Below, in pieces: positions 34,701 to 46,700 of a DNA stretch of 64,000 nt. The notes beneath the pieces were generated by a model. That model saw only the letters and a list, made by a program, of their open reading frames with translations. It did no database searches and was not told where the DNA came from. The translations under genes were made by a program, and so were the position numbers. Positions within the stretch are counted from its first letter, which is position 1. Each line of letters opens with the position of its first letter. Origin of the DNA: Gnetum montanum (Eukaryota > Streptophyta > Gnetopsida > Gnetales > Gnetaceae); NCBI GenBank assembly GCA_015680685.1, contig MNCI01006151.1, forward strand, positions 782,748 to 846,747, given 5' to 3'.

Positions 34701-35076
34701 GAAAGTTCCATGTGTCACATACATTGATTCATCGGGTGATGACATGGAGGAAATACCTCCATGTAACAGATGTGCCCTTGAAACTTTACAACAAAGATTC
34801 TTGTATGTAGCAACCACACAACCAGTAGTAGACACCCCGTGGTTGACAGCTACTCGAAGGAGCAACAAAATATGCATGAAACGAACTGAGGAAAAAAACC
34901 ATGCCAACAATGAAAGCATATATACATTGGAACATGAGCATCGCCAACTTCCACCCCTTAATTTAAGATCATCAATTTGGAGAAGTTGGGCACTTCTTAG
35001 ATATTCAAACAGGCGCTCATTATTTCAGATCTCTTCCTTACAACTCAGTCATGGGGGAGATGGCCACCTATGCTAA
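31774..35076 (+). pseudogene. gag: gag-protease polyprotein of element C (stops only)
   Basis: One reading frame of 1101 codons from ATG 31774 (MPSSHKSNSPP) to the stop at 35074-35076, interrupted by about a dozen stop codons but no frameshift. In order: N-terminal block with YTHPDEYIPNFTF; Ser/His-rich segment (about 32380-32460); an Arg/Glu/His-rich charged stretch (about 32500-32590); the Gag core with RLDMNNIPRFEAGY and LQNIENKWQNLKLFPRTL; an acidic linker; a zinc-knuckle-like CEICHYDHPKGCC (near 33547); Pro-rich sequence; and protease (about 34310-34680) with the active site as LLESGS instead of D-S-G, then GDFPIIMGRAWLS. A pol-derived tail (ISSLQLSHGGDG) is joined directly after protease. 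Most stops can be explained by C-to-T change (CAG or CAA to TAG or TAA, CGA to TGA). Confidence 0.85.
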
Positions 35077-36978
35077 CCATATGGGGCCCTCAGTTCTTTT
35101 TCAATTTTTTTTGTACACGTTTTTGTTTTACAACATTTTTGTCTTACACATTTTTTTTTATCAAATTTCTTTAACTTTTCTAGTTTTTGTTTTACAAAAT
35201 CGTTATACTTTTTCTATTTTGTGTGTGTGTGTGTGTGATCCACCCTGTAAGTTTGTCACCCAATAAGTGTTTGGAATGATGGTGTGAACTATGTTCATAT
35301 TGATTGCTAATGTTTGGTTTTTACCTTCAAGTCACAATGTTGATACTAAGGTATGTTTCTTTTGATATGGTAGGCAATGAGACCACTTCATCCATCCATC
35401 CACCAGTTTCTATGGTCTCTCTCGGCTTGGAAATGTACAGTTCCCTTCTAATAAGAACTTAAATGAATAAGTGACTGGGTATTTCTCAAACTAAGGAAGG
35501 ACTCAAGGATTGCAAAGGGTGTGACTTCAAGGGAACTTGATGCTTTTGTGTTGGCCATTCTCTTGTGTGCTTGGATGTTTTCTTTTTGAGTTTTCTTACC
35601 GTTTTGATGTTACCCAATTATCGAAAGCTGAGACAATAAAAATAAAAAGTCTTTGCATGGTGTGGTTCTCACACATAAAAACACAAAAAAGGAAGAAGAA
35701 GAAAGTGAGAATTCAAAACACATCCCTTAGACAAAATAAACTTAGGCTACAAGCACTGGTTATGGAACCAAAAGTGTTCCCTCTAACTAAGGCCCTTCTC
35801 GCTTTCCATTCTCTCCTTTGTTTCATCGGAATGGTGGTGACTCTTGGGAAATGCATTCTTGTTATCCAAGTGGATAGTTTGGCCGAATGCATTGATGCGA
35901 AGTCACTGGATGTGGTTGGTTTGAGGCTGGACTTGGAATGGGACTTGCTAAGTCCCATTAATCATGAAACACATAAGGGGCTATACACCACCTTGTCCTT
36001 GGGATTCCATTCTATTTTCTTCTCTCCATCCTTCTCTCCATTGTTCACCTCATTGCCGGTTGTATCATTAGTGTATATATTTTGGGTTGATGCATTGTTT
36101 TCTTTTTGGTAAACGCTTATGGTTAAGACTTTAACTCTCATTCCAAATGACATTCCCATAGCCTACGGACTCTTTGAATGTGGGATTGTTAGGGCATTAA
36201 TGGCATGACCTTGCTTTGGGGAGGACCCATTGACATTCCTATTTAGTGCATCAGTTAAATTCTTTTCCCTACCATTTTGCAATTAATTATTATTTTTTTC
36301 ATTCCATCTTGACATCCATTTCACTGATGTTTTTAGTTGTCCCCTTTTATCTATCTTTCTTTCTCCTTTCCTTTCTCCATTCTAACGCTACTGGAGGTTT
36401 GCGATTAGTCATGGGGATACGGGGCCCGATTTTTTCAATTTTCTCCTAGCCCTGAAATTTTTGATTTTCTTCCTAACCCCTAGACCTTTGGTAGTCATCA
36501 TTAATATATCTCCCGATCCATATTAGCCATACCACAACCTTGCCAATGAACTTACACTGAAGCAAGGTATCAATTACATGATGATTCAATTACCCTTGCT
36601 AATATAAGATTGTGTTGTATCTGCAGATGGCAATCGTAGAAACAACGGATTGAATCTGGAAGGAACATATGGAATGAAGCCATACTACAGCAGCTATGCA
36701 AGGAGCAGGATCGATGGCGTGCTTACGGATGGACAACAAAGGTGCAATCTTGGCATTGGAAGCAGCAGCACTTCTTTCTCTCTCTATTTCTTTCTCAGCT
36801 GTCAACTAAGGCCTGATGTCATTGTAATAAGGTGTTCACCATTGTTGTCATGAACACCAGTTTTGTCAAGTCTTGTAATGATAATCCGTTCACATGTCAT
36901 CCCATTAGTTCCATTCCCCTCAATAATTTCATACCTTCTCGATATTATTGTAAGGAACCCGAGTATGAGCTTTCATTC
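35077..36978 (+). other. 3' spacer of element C
   Basis: Non-coding spacer with a T-rich start, a (GT)n run near 35220-35238, a CAAGCACTGGTTATGG block near 35751, GGGGAGGACCCATTGAC near 36218, the motif AGTCATGGGGA at 36407-36417 and an acceptor-like TATCTGCAG near 36618. The open frame at 35537-36112 (191 codons) is not conserved in E and is probably chance. Confidence 0.6.
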
Positions 36979-36991
36979 AGTCATGGGGGTA
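36979..36991 (+). other. Polypurine-tract position of C
   Basis: AGTCATGGGGGTA directly precedes the 3' LTR. The same word occurs at the end of the coding region (35047-35057) and, with one change, in mid-spacer (36407-36417). Confidence 0.6.
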
Positions 36992-38030
36992 TGATGAGAT
37001 GCGATATCGCATGCACTGCAATATTGCGGCCATCGCAATATCGCATCGTCCCTTGCGATATCGCGTACACGATATCGCATACGTGATATCGCGGTCCGTC
37101 GCCAAATCTATAAATAAGAGGCGGCACTCCCCTTATTTCCCATCCTGGTTTAGAAGTAGTAAAGCTCTGGTAGTTTGATCACTCCAGAGATAGATTAATT
37201 TTCCATGTGCCCGCAGTAGGAGTCCTAGAGTGAACGGATCTTTAAAAGCAACATTGTACTTGAACACAAGCTTTGTACGGCAATAAAGATGAACTTGATT
37301 GGATAAACCTTGCAGTGCATGGAATAGGATTTTATTTAATTGTTATTTATTGCTTTCCTAGAATGCGGTATGAGTATGACTTAACTACAAGCATCTAAGG
37401 ATGTGTACGGATAGTTGAGGAACGGATGCTCATCACATTGCGGAATGAGTACGACTTGATTACGAGCATCTAGTGTGACTGCTTGGTAGCCTAGTGGCAT
37501 ATTCAAGATCTACACTTGGTAATCCCAGTGGTAGTCGAACACCCCGATGTGTACGGTTAGTCAAGGAATCAATTGCTCATCGCACTTAGGCTAGTTAGAT
37601 CCTCTTAACCCTTTCCTCCTAGTTAAGTGTCTCAGTATGACCACTTTGAGCACATGCGTTACATGTGATGATCCTAGTAACAATTAGCATTTGGTAGCCA
37701 CAGTTGCATCGGTTCAAGGTGTGTACAGTAAGTGGGAACGGATGTTGACGCTAGTTAATTTAGACTTAGTTATTAGTTAGAGTTAGTTAGTTTCTCAACC
37801 CTTCACCTCAATAGCATAGGAGAAAAACATAAAAAGATATAAAAATCATATACCTCAGACTTACTTAACCATACACCGTGACAACTACAAGTAAGTCTAG
37901 GAAGACAACGAATGATTAACCTTAAGTGTTCCATGAAGCGCATAGGCATTTAGTCTGTGGAGTTCAACCAGATTGTGCGTGATATGCTCGTTTCGTATGG
38001 TTGAGTGTAGGGGTACCTCACCACTCATCA
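36992..38030 (+). repeat. 3' LTR of element C
   Basis: It starts TGATGAGATGCG, ends CACTCATCA and is followed by AAGAG. U3 contains a long run of CGATATCG, GCAATATTGC and related palindromes (37001-37095), then TATAAATA. It is close in sequence to the 5' LTR outside the extra U3 piece. Confidence 0.92.
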
Positions 38031-38035
38031 AAGAG

Positions 38036-38051
38036 TCCTACCACTAGGCTA
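38036..38051 (-). mobile_element. tRNA-derived SINE, head with A box (split by C)
   Basis: On the minus strand TAGCCTAGTGG (38041-38051) fits the A-box consensus. It joins the B box at 30607-30616 once element C and one AAGAG copy are removed. The exact 5' end of the SINE to the right is not clear. Confidence 0.55.
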
Positions 38052-39540
38052 ACACGTCATTGTTATGTTAATGCTTTATCATACATGGGTAAGAATGTTT
38101 ACTATGATGCACGTGAATGTGAACAACATAATTGTTATAGTATCAATTTGAATTGTAATTAAAGTTAATAATTATTTTAACATGTGAGGTTAGACAACAT
38201 GGTAATATAAAAAGTTATACTTTAGAGCAAAGGTTTTCGAAACCAACCCTAATTTTCCTTCACTCTCACTTTTTACATATCTCTCAAAAAACTAATATGC
38301 AAAAGTCTAGGAAAGGTGGAATGAAAATAACATAAATTTAACTTTAGCTAATGCATTATTTATAGGGGAAGGAGTGGGGTCTCAAAACTAAAGAAAATTT
38401 AACTATATGAACACCCCAAGACATATAGCCAACATGATACTTTAGAAGAACTTAAAAATAATACAATGATTCTTCAAGTATTACTCAAACTATTAATCTC
38501 TTGCATACAAATTCTTTTTAGATAATGAGCTCACCACCTAAACGACCTCTCATTAGTGGAATTCTAGGAGTTTACTACATCTTCTCCATCCTTTAAATTA
38601 ACCTTAAAATTTACATATGGAAATGTTATACCCCCTAAGATTCACTTAATTCCTACAAGACATGAACATCATTGTGCACATTACATTTATCCTAAGAGTC
38701 AAAATTACATTCACAAGAATGGATAAAGTAGTCATCTTTAGTAGGAACATATACTACCTTGGCCTTTTATTTTTCCTTATGGTATTATATCTTTTAATCC
38801 TTTTAAAAGCTTAGATTCCTCCATGACTTTTGTGAGGTCTTAAACATTCCTAGCACAAGAAAAATTAAATTGGTCAAAAACAAATTATTTTCTCATCTTA
38901 ATGTTCTTTTGACCATATTCTTATTAGAATTTGGAATCTTCTTCTTCCTCATTGAATTGGATGTTCATTTATAACAAAATCTTAAAACATAAATAATATA
39001 TGTGAAAATCAAACTAATAATTTATCTTACAAATATTAAAGTATGTACAATTATTATTACAAACTTGGATAATATGTATTTGGATTGTATGCCTACGAAT
39101 CAAGATGACTTGCTTCCATATGTCTACAAATAGAAGTCTTACAATATTCAACAAAGAATCTCTTCTTAACTTAGCTTCCATCTTACTATCCTTCTTTTAT
39201 TTTCATAGCTATGGTTACTTCAATCTTCTTTGACATCTTTTAGTGTGTATATGTCTCTGTATATTCCAGTGAACTTTTTCTTCACTATAGTACCATGGTT
39301 TTTGTTGGAGTTCATGCTCCATTTTAACTCTTCATATCATCACGTATTTTCTCTTTAGGTCACATGACTCTCTATACCTATTATTAGCATTTTATTGAGT
39401 TATTTTCCTATATGGATTAATCTTCTTCTACTATTCATCTTCTTACATAGACACCTCCTTATTTTTTTCTTCCATCTTACTATCCTTCTTTCATTTTCAT
39501 GGTGATAATAAAAACAAGATTCATTTTCTTCATTGTAGCA
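38052..39540. other. AT-rich intergenic DNA between C and D
   Basis: No gene recognised. A direct repeat of about 34 bp with few changes (CTTCCATCTTACTATCCTTC at 39175 and 39469) brackets about 290 bp. The last five bases, TAGCA (39536-39540), are the left target-site copy of element D. Confidence 0.55.
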
Positions 39541-40416
39541 TGATAAATCATGTTTTCCAATGCATCGATATTGGGGTGGTCCCGATATTGGGTACATGAT
39601 ATCGAGGACGCAATATCATGGCCCAAGATGTGATATCATACATTTGATATCACAGGGTTACTCCTAGGTCTATAAATACAGCACCTAGGCACACAATTGT
39701 GAGTAAGTTTTTGGTAGTCAAGTAGTGAAACTCTTGCAGTTTTTTTATTGAGAGTTAGAATATTTTCCAAGTGCCTGCAGCAGGAGATCTAAGTGTGAAT
39801 AGATCTTTATTCAAGCATTGATGTACCTGAGCACACCATTACATTCGCAATAAAGACAAAGTCTTTGATTCATTCCTTGCAGCACTTGAGACTTTCTTTC
39901 TTATGAATTTATATATTGTGATTTCATGTAATTTACATTAATGTTGCAGTAATTAATTTTGATTAATCAAGAAACTTATTAAGATACACAAGAATGACCC
40001 CTTCAAGCATATGTGTGACACTTGGTAGCTCAAAAATGACTAGCATTTGATAGCCTAGTAGTGTTTACACAAAGTTCAGGATGTGTTTAGGAAGTGAGAA
40101 CGGTTACTTGTGTTAGGCTCTATTAGACTATAGTCTACTTAGCAATTAATTGCTCTTTTAATCACTCTTACTTTTATTCTTATTCTAGGTGAGTAATTCC
40201 ATAAAAATGCAAACTAATAAAAATCTTATGCCTCAGTCACACTTAACCATACAATTGCATTCCACAAGTTGGACTGGGAAGATAATGAACAAACAACATG
40301 CACACATTATTTAGCTCTAGTGTACTTAGTAATTATAGTCTATAGAATTCAACCGGATCGCACGTGAATGCCTATGATTCATATGGTTGGGCATAGGAGT
40401 ACCTTGCCACTCATCA
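39541..40416 (+). repeat. 5' LTR of element D
   Basis: It starts TGATAAATCATG and ends CACTCATCA. It has GATATC-type words, TATAAATA at 39671-39678 and AATAAAGAC near 39850. It pairs with 48706-49531. Confidence 0.92.
39986..40113 (+). other. U5 stem module of D
   Basis: Outer arms ACACAAG (39986-39992) and CTTGTGT (40107-40113) are perfect complements. An inner CTTC/GAAG pair nests inside. Confidence 0.6.
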
Positions 40417-40417
40417 T

Positions 40418-40435
40418 TGGCACTATTGTTGGGGA
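40418..40435 (+). other. Primer-binding site of D
   Basis: TGGCACTATTGTTGGGGA matches the tRNA-Asp-type consensus at 13 of 18 positions. All five differences are transitions. Confidence 0.7.
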
Positions 40436-40577
40436 CTATAGTTCTTTGTGCACTATCTAAACCTAGTGAAACTTAGAAACCTTGTTGTTTGAACCCTAGA
40501 TTCAAATCCTATGAAAAAAATTATTATCATTAAATTAAACCTCAACTACACACTGTTTACAAGTTTATTAACACAAA

Positions 40578-43000
40578 ATGTCTTCTTCTCATAGGAGCCC
40601 ATCTCCGCCTAGGGTAGTTCAGGTGCCTTAACAATACTGGGTGGTATATGCTCATCCCAATGAGTATATACTAGACTTTACCTTCATCTTGCATCAAGAT
40701 GAATTGATATGGTGGCATGATATGGAAGGAAACATTATGTTGCCACCTAACCAATCTATTCCAACAATGCTCCAACTAATGCTTGCATGACACGGGCTTC
40801 AACATCTCCATGGAGAATATGAGATGCACAATCTCAACTCAAGGGATTATCATCCCACTAAAGTGCAAAAATTAAGGGATCAACAAATAGAGTACCAACA
40901 TGAGCTTGTGAAGGGCAATGGGTCAAACATCTTTCCACCTCCGCTTGGCCTAATTGATGAAGGTGACCACTTCTTTAGTGATTCTTCTCTCTTTCACTCT
41001 GTTCAAGGAGCCCTCAACCAAGATGTACAATCCACAATCCATAATCTAGGTTCTCATCCAAATGGATCTAATGACAAAAATGGATCTGGAGAAGCAAGTC
41101 AGGAAAAGGGGGATAAAGGATATCATGATAGCGATCATGGTCATGAGCATCAAATGAAGGGTGATAGGCGTCAGTGCAGAGAAAGTTCCCCTTCTTCTTC
41201 TCCTTCATCGTCATCGTCTTCTTCTTCATCTAGTTTAGATCATGGCCGTAGAGGAAATAACCATGATGGAGGTGATCAACGGGACTAGAACAATAGAAGG
41301 GACCGTCAGGATAGTCGTGATTGAAGACGTGGGCAATATAGAGAGGCCCATCATAAAGAAAGAAGCACTAGTAGAGAACATCGTAGGCACCACCATCATG
41401 GCCTTGATGAACCTCTTACTACTTGGGGCATGTTGAATATTGTAGAGGCTATCAAGATTCTAACAAGGCATGTGAAGGACAGGAAAATAAAGAGGTTGGA
41501 TATGAAAAAAATCCCTCAGTTTGAGGGAGGATATGATGCTGATTCGCAAAATCATCTGTAGGCCTTCCAGGATGCATGTGCCTTGCAGAATATTGAAAAT
41601 AACTAGCAAAAGATAAAATTATTTCCAAGGACACTTATAAAGAAATCAAAAAATTGGTATCAATCCTTGGAACCAGAATCAATTAGGTAGTGGATTACGA
41701 TGTTGAAATTATTCAATAACAAATATCAAATGTACTCCCAAGTATCCAATCTATGAAAAAAAATTCAAGGATGGAAAAAAAGGAATCATGAGTCCTTGGA
41801 TGATGCTATTGGATGATACTACTCTTTGTTGCATAGGTGTCCTAGCCATGGATACTCTCATCTTGATCATCTTTGTCATATCATAGATGTGTTATGGTTT
41901 GAAACCAAGAAAACTCTTGGCGTCTATGCCCAAGGGAGATTGATAAAGTTAAGTGCTTTTTGGATCCAAAAACTACTTGAGTAGGTAGCCAAGGAGGAGG
42001 GAGAACTAAGAAAATGTAAAAGTGTAGAAGAATATAACAGAGACCCTTCTATTCGGAATATAACAGAGATGAGGTGGTTAATTAGAAAACCTTGACATTC
42101 CAAAAATTGCAATTAGAAATCATAACTAATGTTGATCAATTATGTGACTCCATGGACAATAAGTTTCAAGTTGTCTTAAATATTGCTGAAGAGTCCAAGG
42201 AAGCTGAATGTGCCATATCTAAGGGTAAAGGTAAAATGGTTGTGATAGAGATGGCTATGGATAGAGATTCAGATGATGATGGTGGATGTGATGTTTGCTA
42301 GTATGAACATCCTAAGGGATGTTGTCCAATTGTATCACACTTGTAGAAATCTGGGGTGTATGTCTTACATCCATGACTTGCACAAAGGCAAATGCCCAAA
42401 AGATTGCCTTATCCATAAGGCAATCCTTGACAGTTCCACCAACCATAGTAATACTATCTAAGTGGAACTTCTCCACAACCCTATGAATTATACTAGTAGT
42501 GCTAGCAACCACAATTGTGGGCATTTGCACCTCCAAGATAATAGTATCCTTATCGACAACTAGATCCCTATGGTTACTATGTTCAGCAACCTTCATCTCC
42601 AAGGGACTCCTATGGTCATGTTGCTACTTACCAACCTTACCACTACCCTCTTGAAACATACCAATCACCCTATCCAATGAGGGATGCCACCTACTACCCT
42701 CATGTACCTCTTATCCCTACCCCTACTCCTCCACCTCCTACACAGCTACCACCTACTTTGTCCATGTAGGGTGAATTGCTTGCACAACCATAGCAAAGGA
42801 ATGCTACAAGGGTAGTTAATATGCAATCAACTAACCCATCAAGTGGGTAAGCACCATGAACAAAGAAAAGACCCTTCTTTTGACCTCACAGTCCACCAAA
42901 GTCCTTGGACACATTAGTGGCTGGTAACCTTGCCCCTCCAACTTCCTCTATTTCCTCTCTATCTAAGTCCCCTTCAAACCAAAATCCTTCTCAAATCCAT
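40578..43000 (+). pseudogene. gag: gag of element D (broken)
   Basis: Starts at ATG 40578 (MSSSHRSPSPP) and follows the family order. An early stop lies before the open stretch 40824-41288, which ends in a Ser-rich run (SSPSSSPSSSSSSSSSSLDHGRR, in part). The Gag core (about 41440-41760) contains RLDMKKIPQFEGGYD and LQNIENN, then KLFPRTL. The zinc-knuckle-like segment near 42288-42330 reads CDVC, stop, YEHPKGCC. Pro-rich sequence follows to the protease. Several stops and at least one frameshift. Confidence 0.75.
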
Positions 43001-46000
43001 ACTGTAATGTTGACACATGTTGTATCCAATTGGATTTGAGCTGGTAACCTACCTAGAAAATTAGTTGATCCCAGGAATCCCCTACTTTATTTGCAAATTG
43101 TTGGGAATGAGCCTTGTAAAGATCTTCTTGATTCTAGTTCTGGTATTAATTTAATCTCACATGAGATGTACAGAATGTGGAACCTTCCTCCCTTGAAGAA
43201 CAACAACATCTGACTGGAACTAGTGGATTAGTCCATCATTGTTCCATTGGAACTAGTTGAGGACATTATCACCACCATTTGTGGGTGGTCATATCCCACT
43301 AATTTCCTAGTAATCAAAGTAGAGAACTACAAGGGGAACTTTCCAATTATTATGGGAAGGATGTGGTTAAGTACTATTGATGCCAAAATGGACGTTAGAG
43401 ATATTTCCTTAGAAATATCAAAAGAAAATGAATTTGAAAATATTGAGAAGAAGAGAGTTCCATGTATCATGTACAATGATTCAGGGTGCCAATGTGTGCA
43501 GAAGTTATGATCAGTAAAGCAAACATCGGTCTTTGCATGCAAGAAGTGTGCACCAAAAGTTGATATCTAGAGATGTCTATATGTAGTAGTCACAAAACAA
43601 GAGGCACCTAGTGGCTGACAGTTGATACTAGTAGTAGTACATTATGCACAGAACCTACTGAGGGCCTAACATATAAATATATTGCAAGTATGGATGAACT
43701 CGAGTAGGTTCATCACCAGCTCTTTTAAGGAGCAAATGATGATGTCAATTGGGATGAGCTAAAAGTTCCTAACAATTTTAAACAAGAGCCCCTTGAATTG
43801 AAGACACTACTGGCTGAAATGGAGTATGTATTTTTGAAAAATGGGAGGTTGGTTATCATTAACGCCAAGCTTGCTACTAAACAAAAGAGAAAGTTGTGGA
43901 AAAATGGTCAGCAGCTTTTTCTTGGTCATATTCTGAACTCACTGGGATAGATCTAAGAATAAGCCAGTACCAAATGTACACTAACCCCACCATCAAGTCA
44001 AAATGATAGCCATAGCAATGTTTGAATCCCAAGTTAAAATAGATTGTCAAAGAAGAGATTGAACAACTCCTCAAAGTGGGATTCATCTACCTTGTCGCAA
44101 ATAGTGAGTGGATCAGTTCACTCATGATCGTACCAAAGAAAGGAGGCAAATGATGGGTGTGCATTGATTTTTAGCTACTCAATATGGAAAATTTCAAGGA
44201 TCATTTTCTGTTGCCTTTTGTTGATTAAGTGCTAGATACCATTTTGAGGCATAGCTATTATAGCTTTCTAGACAGTTATAGTGGCTATAAAAAAATCTGG
44301 ATTACATTAGAAGACAAGGCAAAGACAACTTTCACAAGTCCTTGGGGGACATTTTCATATCATCAGATGCCATTTGGTACATGTAATACCTTAGCCACAT
44401 TTCAATGATTAGTACTCAGTATTTTCCAACAGATTGGTAGTCGGGTAGAAGTCTTTATGGATGATTTTTCTACCTATGGAGCTATGTTCAAGCAAGCCCT
44501 AGATAGTCTTGAGTAGGTGTTGAAGGGATGTGTTAAAAAAAACCTCTAGCTTAATTAGCAAAAAAGCCATCTTATGGTCCAGTAAGGCATAGTATTGGGG
44601 CATTGCATTTCAAAAGTAGGAACCAAGGTGGACCCTAAAAAAATAAGGGTAATCCAAGGAATAACTTGTTAACCCAAAATAGTTAAAGAAGTGTGGTCAT
44701 TCCTTGGTCATATTGGCTACTACTGATGATTCATTGAGAATTTTTCCAAGATCACCAAGCCATTGGTAGAATTGAAAAAGAAAGATGCATCGTTCATTTG
44801 GATCCTTGCATGTGAAGCATCATTTCAGCAATTGAAGCAAAACTTGTTGCAACCCCTATTCTTCAAGTACCAGATTGGTTCAGACCATTTCATGTAATGA
44901 CCAATGCATCAAATTATGCTTTGGGGGTAGTGCTTACATAGATGGATGTTCAAAAACATCCATATTACATTCACTACACAAGCTAGAGCATTGTATGTGC
45001 ACAACTAAACTACACCACCACAGAAAAGGAGTTGATGATAGTGGTGTTTACCTTAGAAAACTTTCAGGCACTATGTGCTTGACTACAAAGTGTTTGTGCA
45101 CATAGATCATAGTGCCATCAGATTTCTAATGAACAAACCAATGGTGAGCCCCTGTGTCATACAGTGGCTCGTGATTTTACAAGAATTCAATCTCACGATG
45201 GTCGATTATAAAGGTGTGGAGAATGTGGTTACAGATCACTTATTGAGACTAAGATGGGATGATAAGGAGAAAGAGAGCCCTTTATCTGATCAATTCCCTG
45301 ATGAATCTCTCCTTTTAGGTGCTATTAATGTACAAATTCCTGATGAACTAGAATGGTATGACACCATCCTCACTTATCTGCTCAAGCAAGAACTACCACA
45401 AGCACTGGACACTAGGAAGAAATAATAGTTTCTTCATTGGGTAAAGCATTTCATGGAGATTAATGAAAACCTTTACAAAGTTTTTCTTGATGTCCTGGTA
45501 TGTTGGTGTATCACTGATATGGATCAACTATGCATTCTTCAGGATGCTCATGAAGGTCCTTGTGGGGGCCATTATGCTAGGAGATGCACAACCATAAAAA
45601 TCCTCATGGTAGGGTATTATTGACCAATAATCGTCAAGGATGCACACCAATTTTTCTACACTTGTGATCATTTCTAAAGGGATGGTGAAATGATAGCTTG
45701 AATGTAGGGATCACAACAATGGATACAACCTCTTGAGCCATTTGATATTTGGGGAATTGACTATATGGGTCCCATCACACGTTTATCAGATGGAAAGGCA
45801 TATATAATAGTCATAGTTGACTATTGTACCAAGTGGGTAGAAGCAGCCACTGCCACTAAGTATACATCCAGCAATGCTACTCAGTTTGTACAACAAAACA
45901 TCATAAATAGGTTTGGTGTACCTTGTGCATTAATTTCTGATAATGGAACTCATTTTATAGGTGCCACTTTATGAAAACTAATGCAGTGCTTAGGGGTTGA

Positions 46001-46700
46001 ACATAAACTCACAACACCATATCACCCCTAAGCTAATGGTTAAGCTAAGGTCACTAATAAAGAGATTACAAAAATCTTAATGCATACCATTAGCAAATAC
46101 CGAAGGGACTGGAGTACTAAATTAAATGATGCCCTTTGGGCCTATCACTCCACATGGAAGTTTTCCATATGTTACTCTCCCTATGAGCTTGTGTATGGAA
46201 AATTACCAACATTTCCCATTCAATCAGAGCTCTATACACTCTCTACAGCCTGTGACCTTGACCTAAATCTAAGTCTAGCATAAAAAGAATGGTTAATAAG
46301 TCTCAACTTGCTAGATGAAAATCTATTAATGGCCCTATCATCTAATGAAATGCATAAGGCATTCAACAAAAAACACCATGACCTCAAAATAAGAAAAGTC
46401 AAGTTTCAACCACGAGACCAGGTTCTCTATTGGAATCCTACACATGTACCCCAACGAACCAAATTTCAAACATTGTGGGAAGGACCTTATATTATTGATG
46501 AGACTTTTCCATCTCGGGTCATGATCATCTACAAACTTGATAGCCCAGATAAGAGATAACTAGTCAACATTCAACAAATAAAACCTTTCCATGAGCCCAA
46601 GCTAACTAATGCAACAAACATCTTATCAGATGGACAACCATGCTTAATCTTTTAGATCTCTCCCTTCCAACTTAGTCATGGGGGAGATGGCCACCCATAC
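43000..46700 (+). pseudogene. pol: pol of element D: protease, RT, RNase H, integrase (broken)
   Basis: Protease (about 43030-43420) has its active site as LLDSSSGINLIS instead of D-S-G, then LVEDIITTICGWSYPTNFLVI and GNFPIIMGRMW. RT (about 44040-44760) has VPKKGGK, FLDSYSGY, MPFGTCN and VFMDDF (44451-44468). RNase H (about 44880-45240) has RPFHVM.NASNYALG and TEKELMIVVF. The integrase zinc region (about 45540-45680) keeps GHYARRCTTIKIL, but its last Cys is lost. The core keeps DIWGIDYMGP (45744), SDNGTHF (45935) and a Glu after VTNK, so the D,D-35-E residues look intact. The tail has VLYWNPTHVPQRTKFQTLWEGP in part. No chromodomain seen. Several stops and frameshifts. Confidence 0.88.

Larger units (their letters stand above)
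30644..38030 (+). mobile_element. LTR retrotransposon C (gag-protease, no RT or integrase)
   Basis: A complete 7387-bp element with a perfect target duplication AAGAG (30639-30643, 38031-38035). It has LTRs, a tRNA-Asp-type primer site, one gag-protease frame (31774-35076), a 1.9-kb spacer and a polypurine-like tract. The pol part between the protease and the end of integrase is missing. Element E lacks exactly the same part, so this is a non-autonomous form that spread with help from elements such as D. It is broken by stop codons but not by frameshifts. Confidence 0.92.

Noticed and set aside
35537-36112. 191-codon ORF in the spacer of C
   Set aside because: The matching spacer of E has no equivalent open frame, so it is probably chance and not an env-like gene.
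38036-38051. Possible tRNA gene from A and B boxes
   Set aside because: The boxes belong to a SINE-like sequence split by an insertion; no cloverleaf arms or anticodon stem could be formed convincingly.
46290-46660. Chromodomain at the end of integrase in D
   Set aside because: The tail has the common W-P-T-H/G-P segment only; no chromodomain aromatic pattern was seen.
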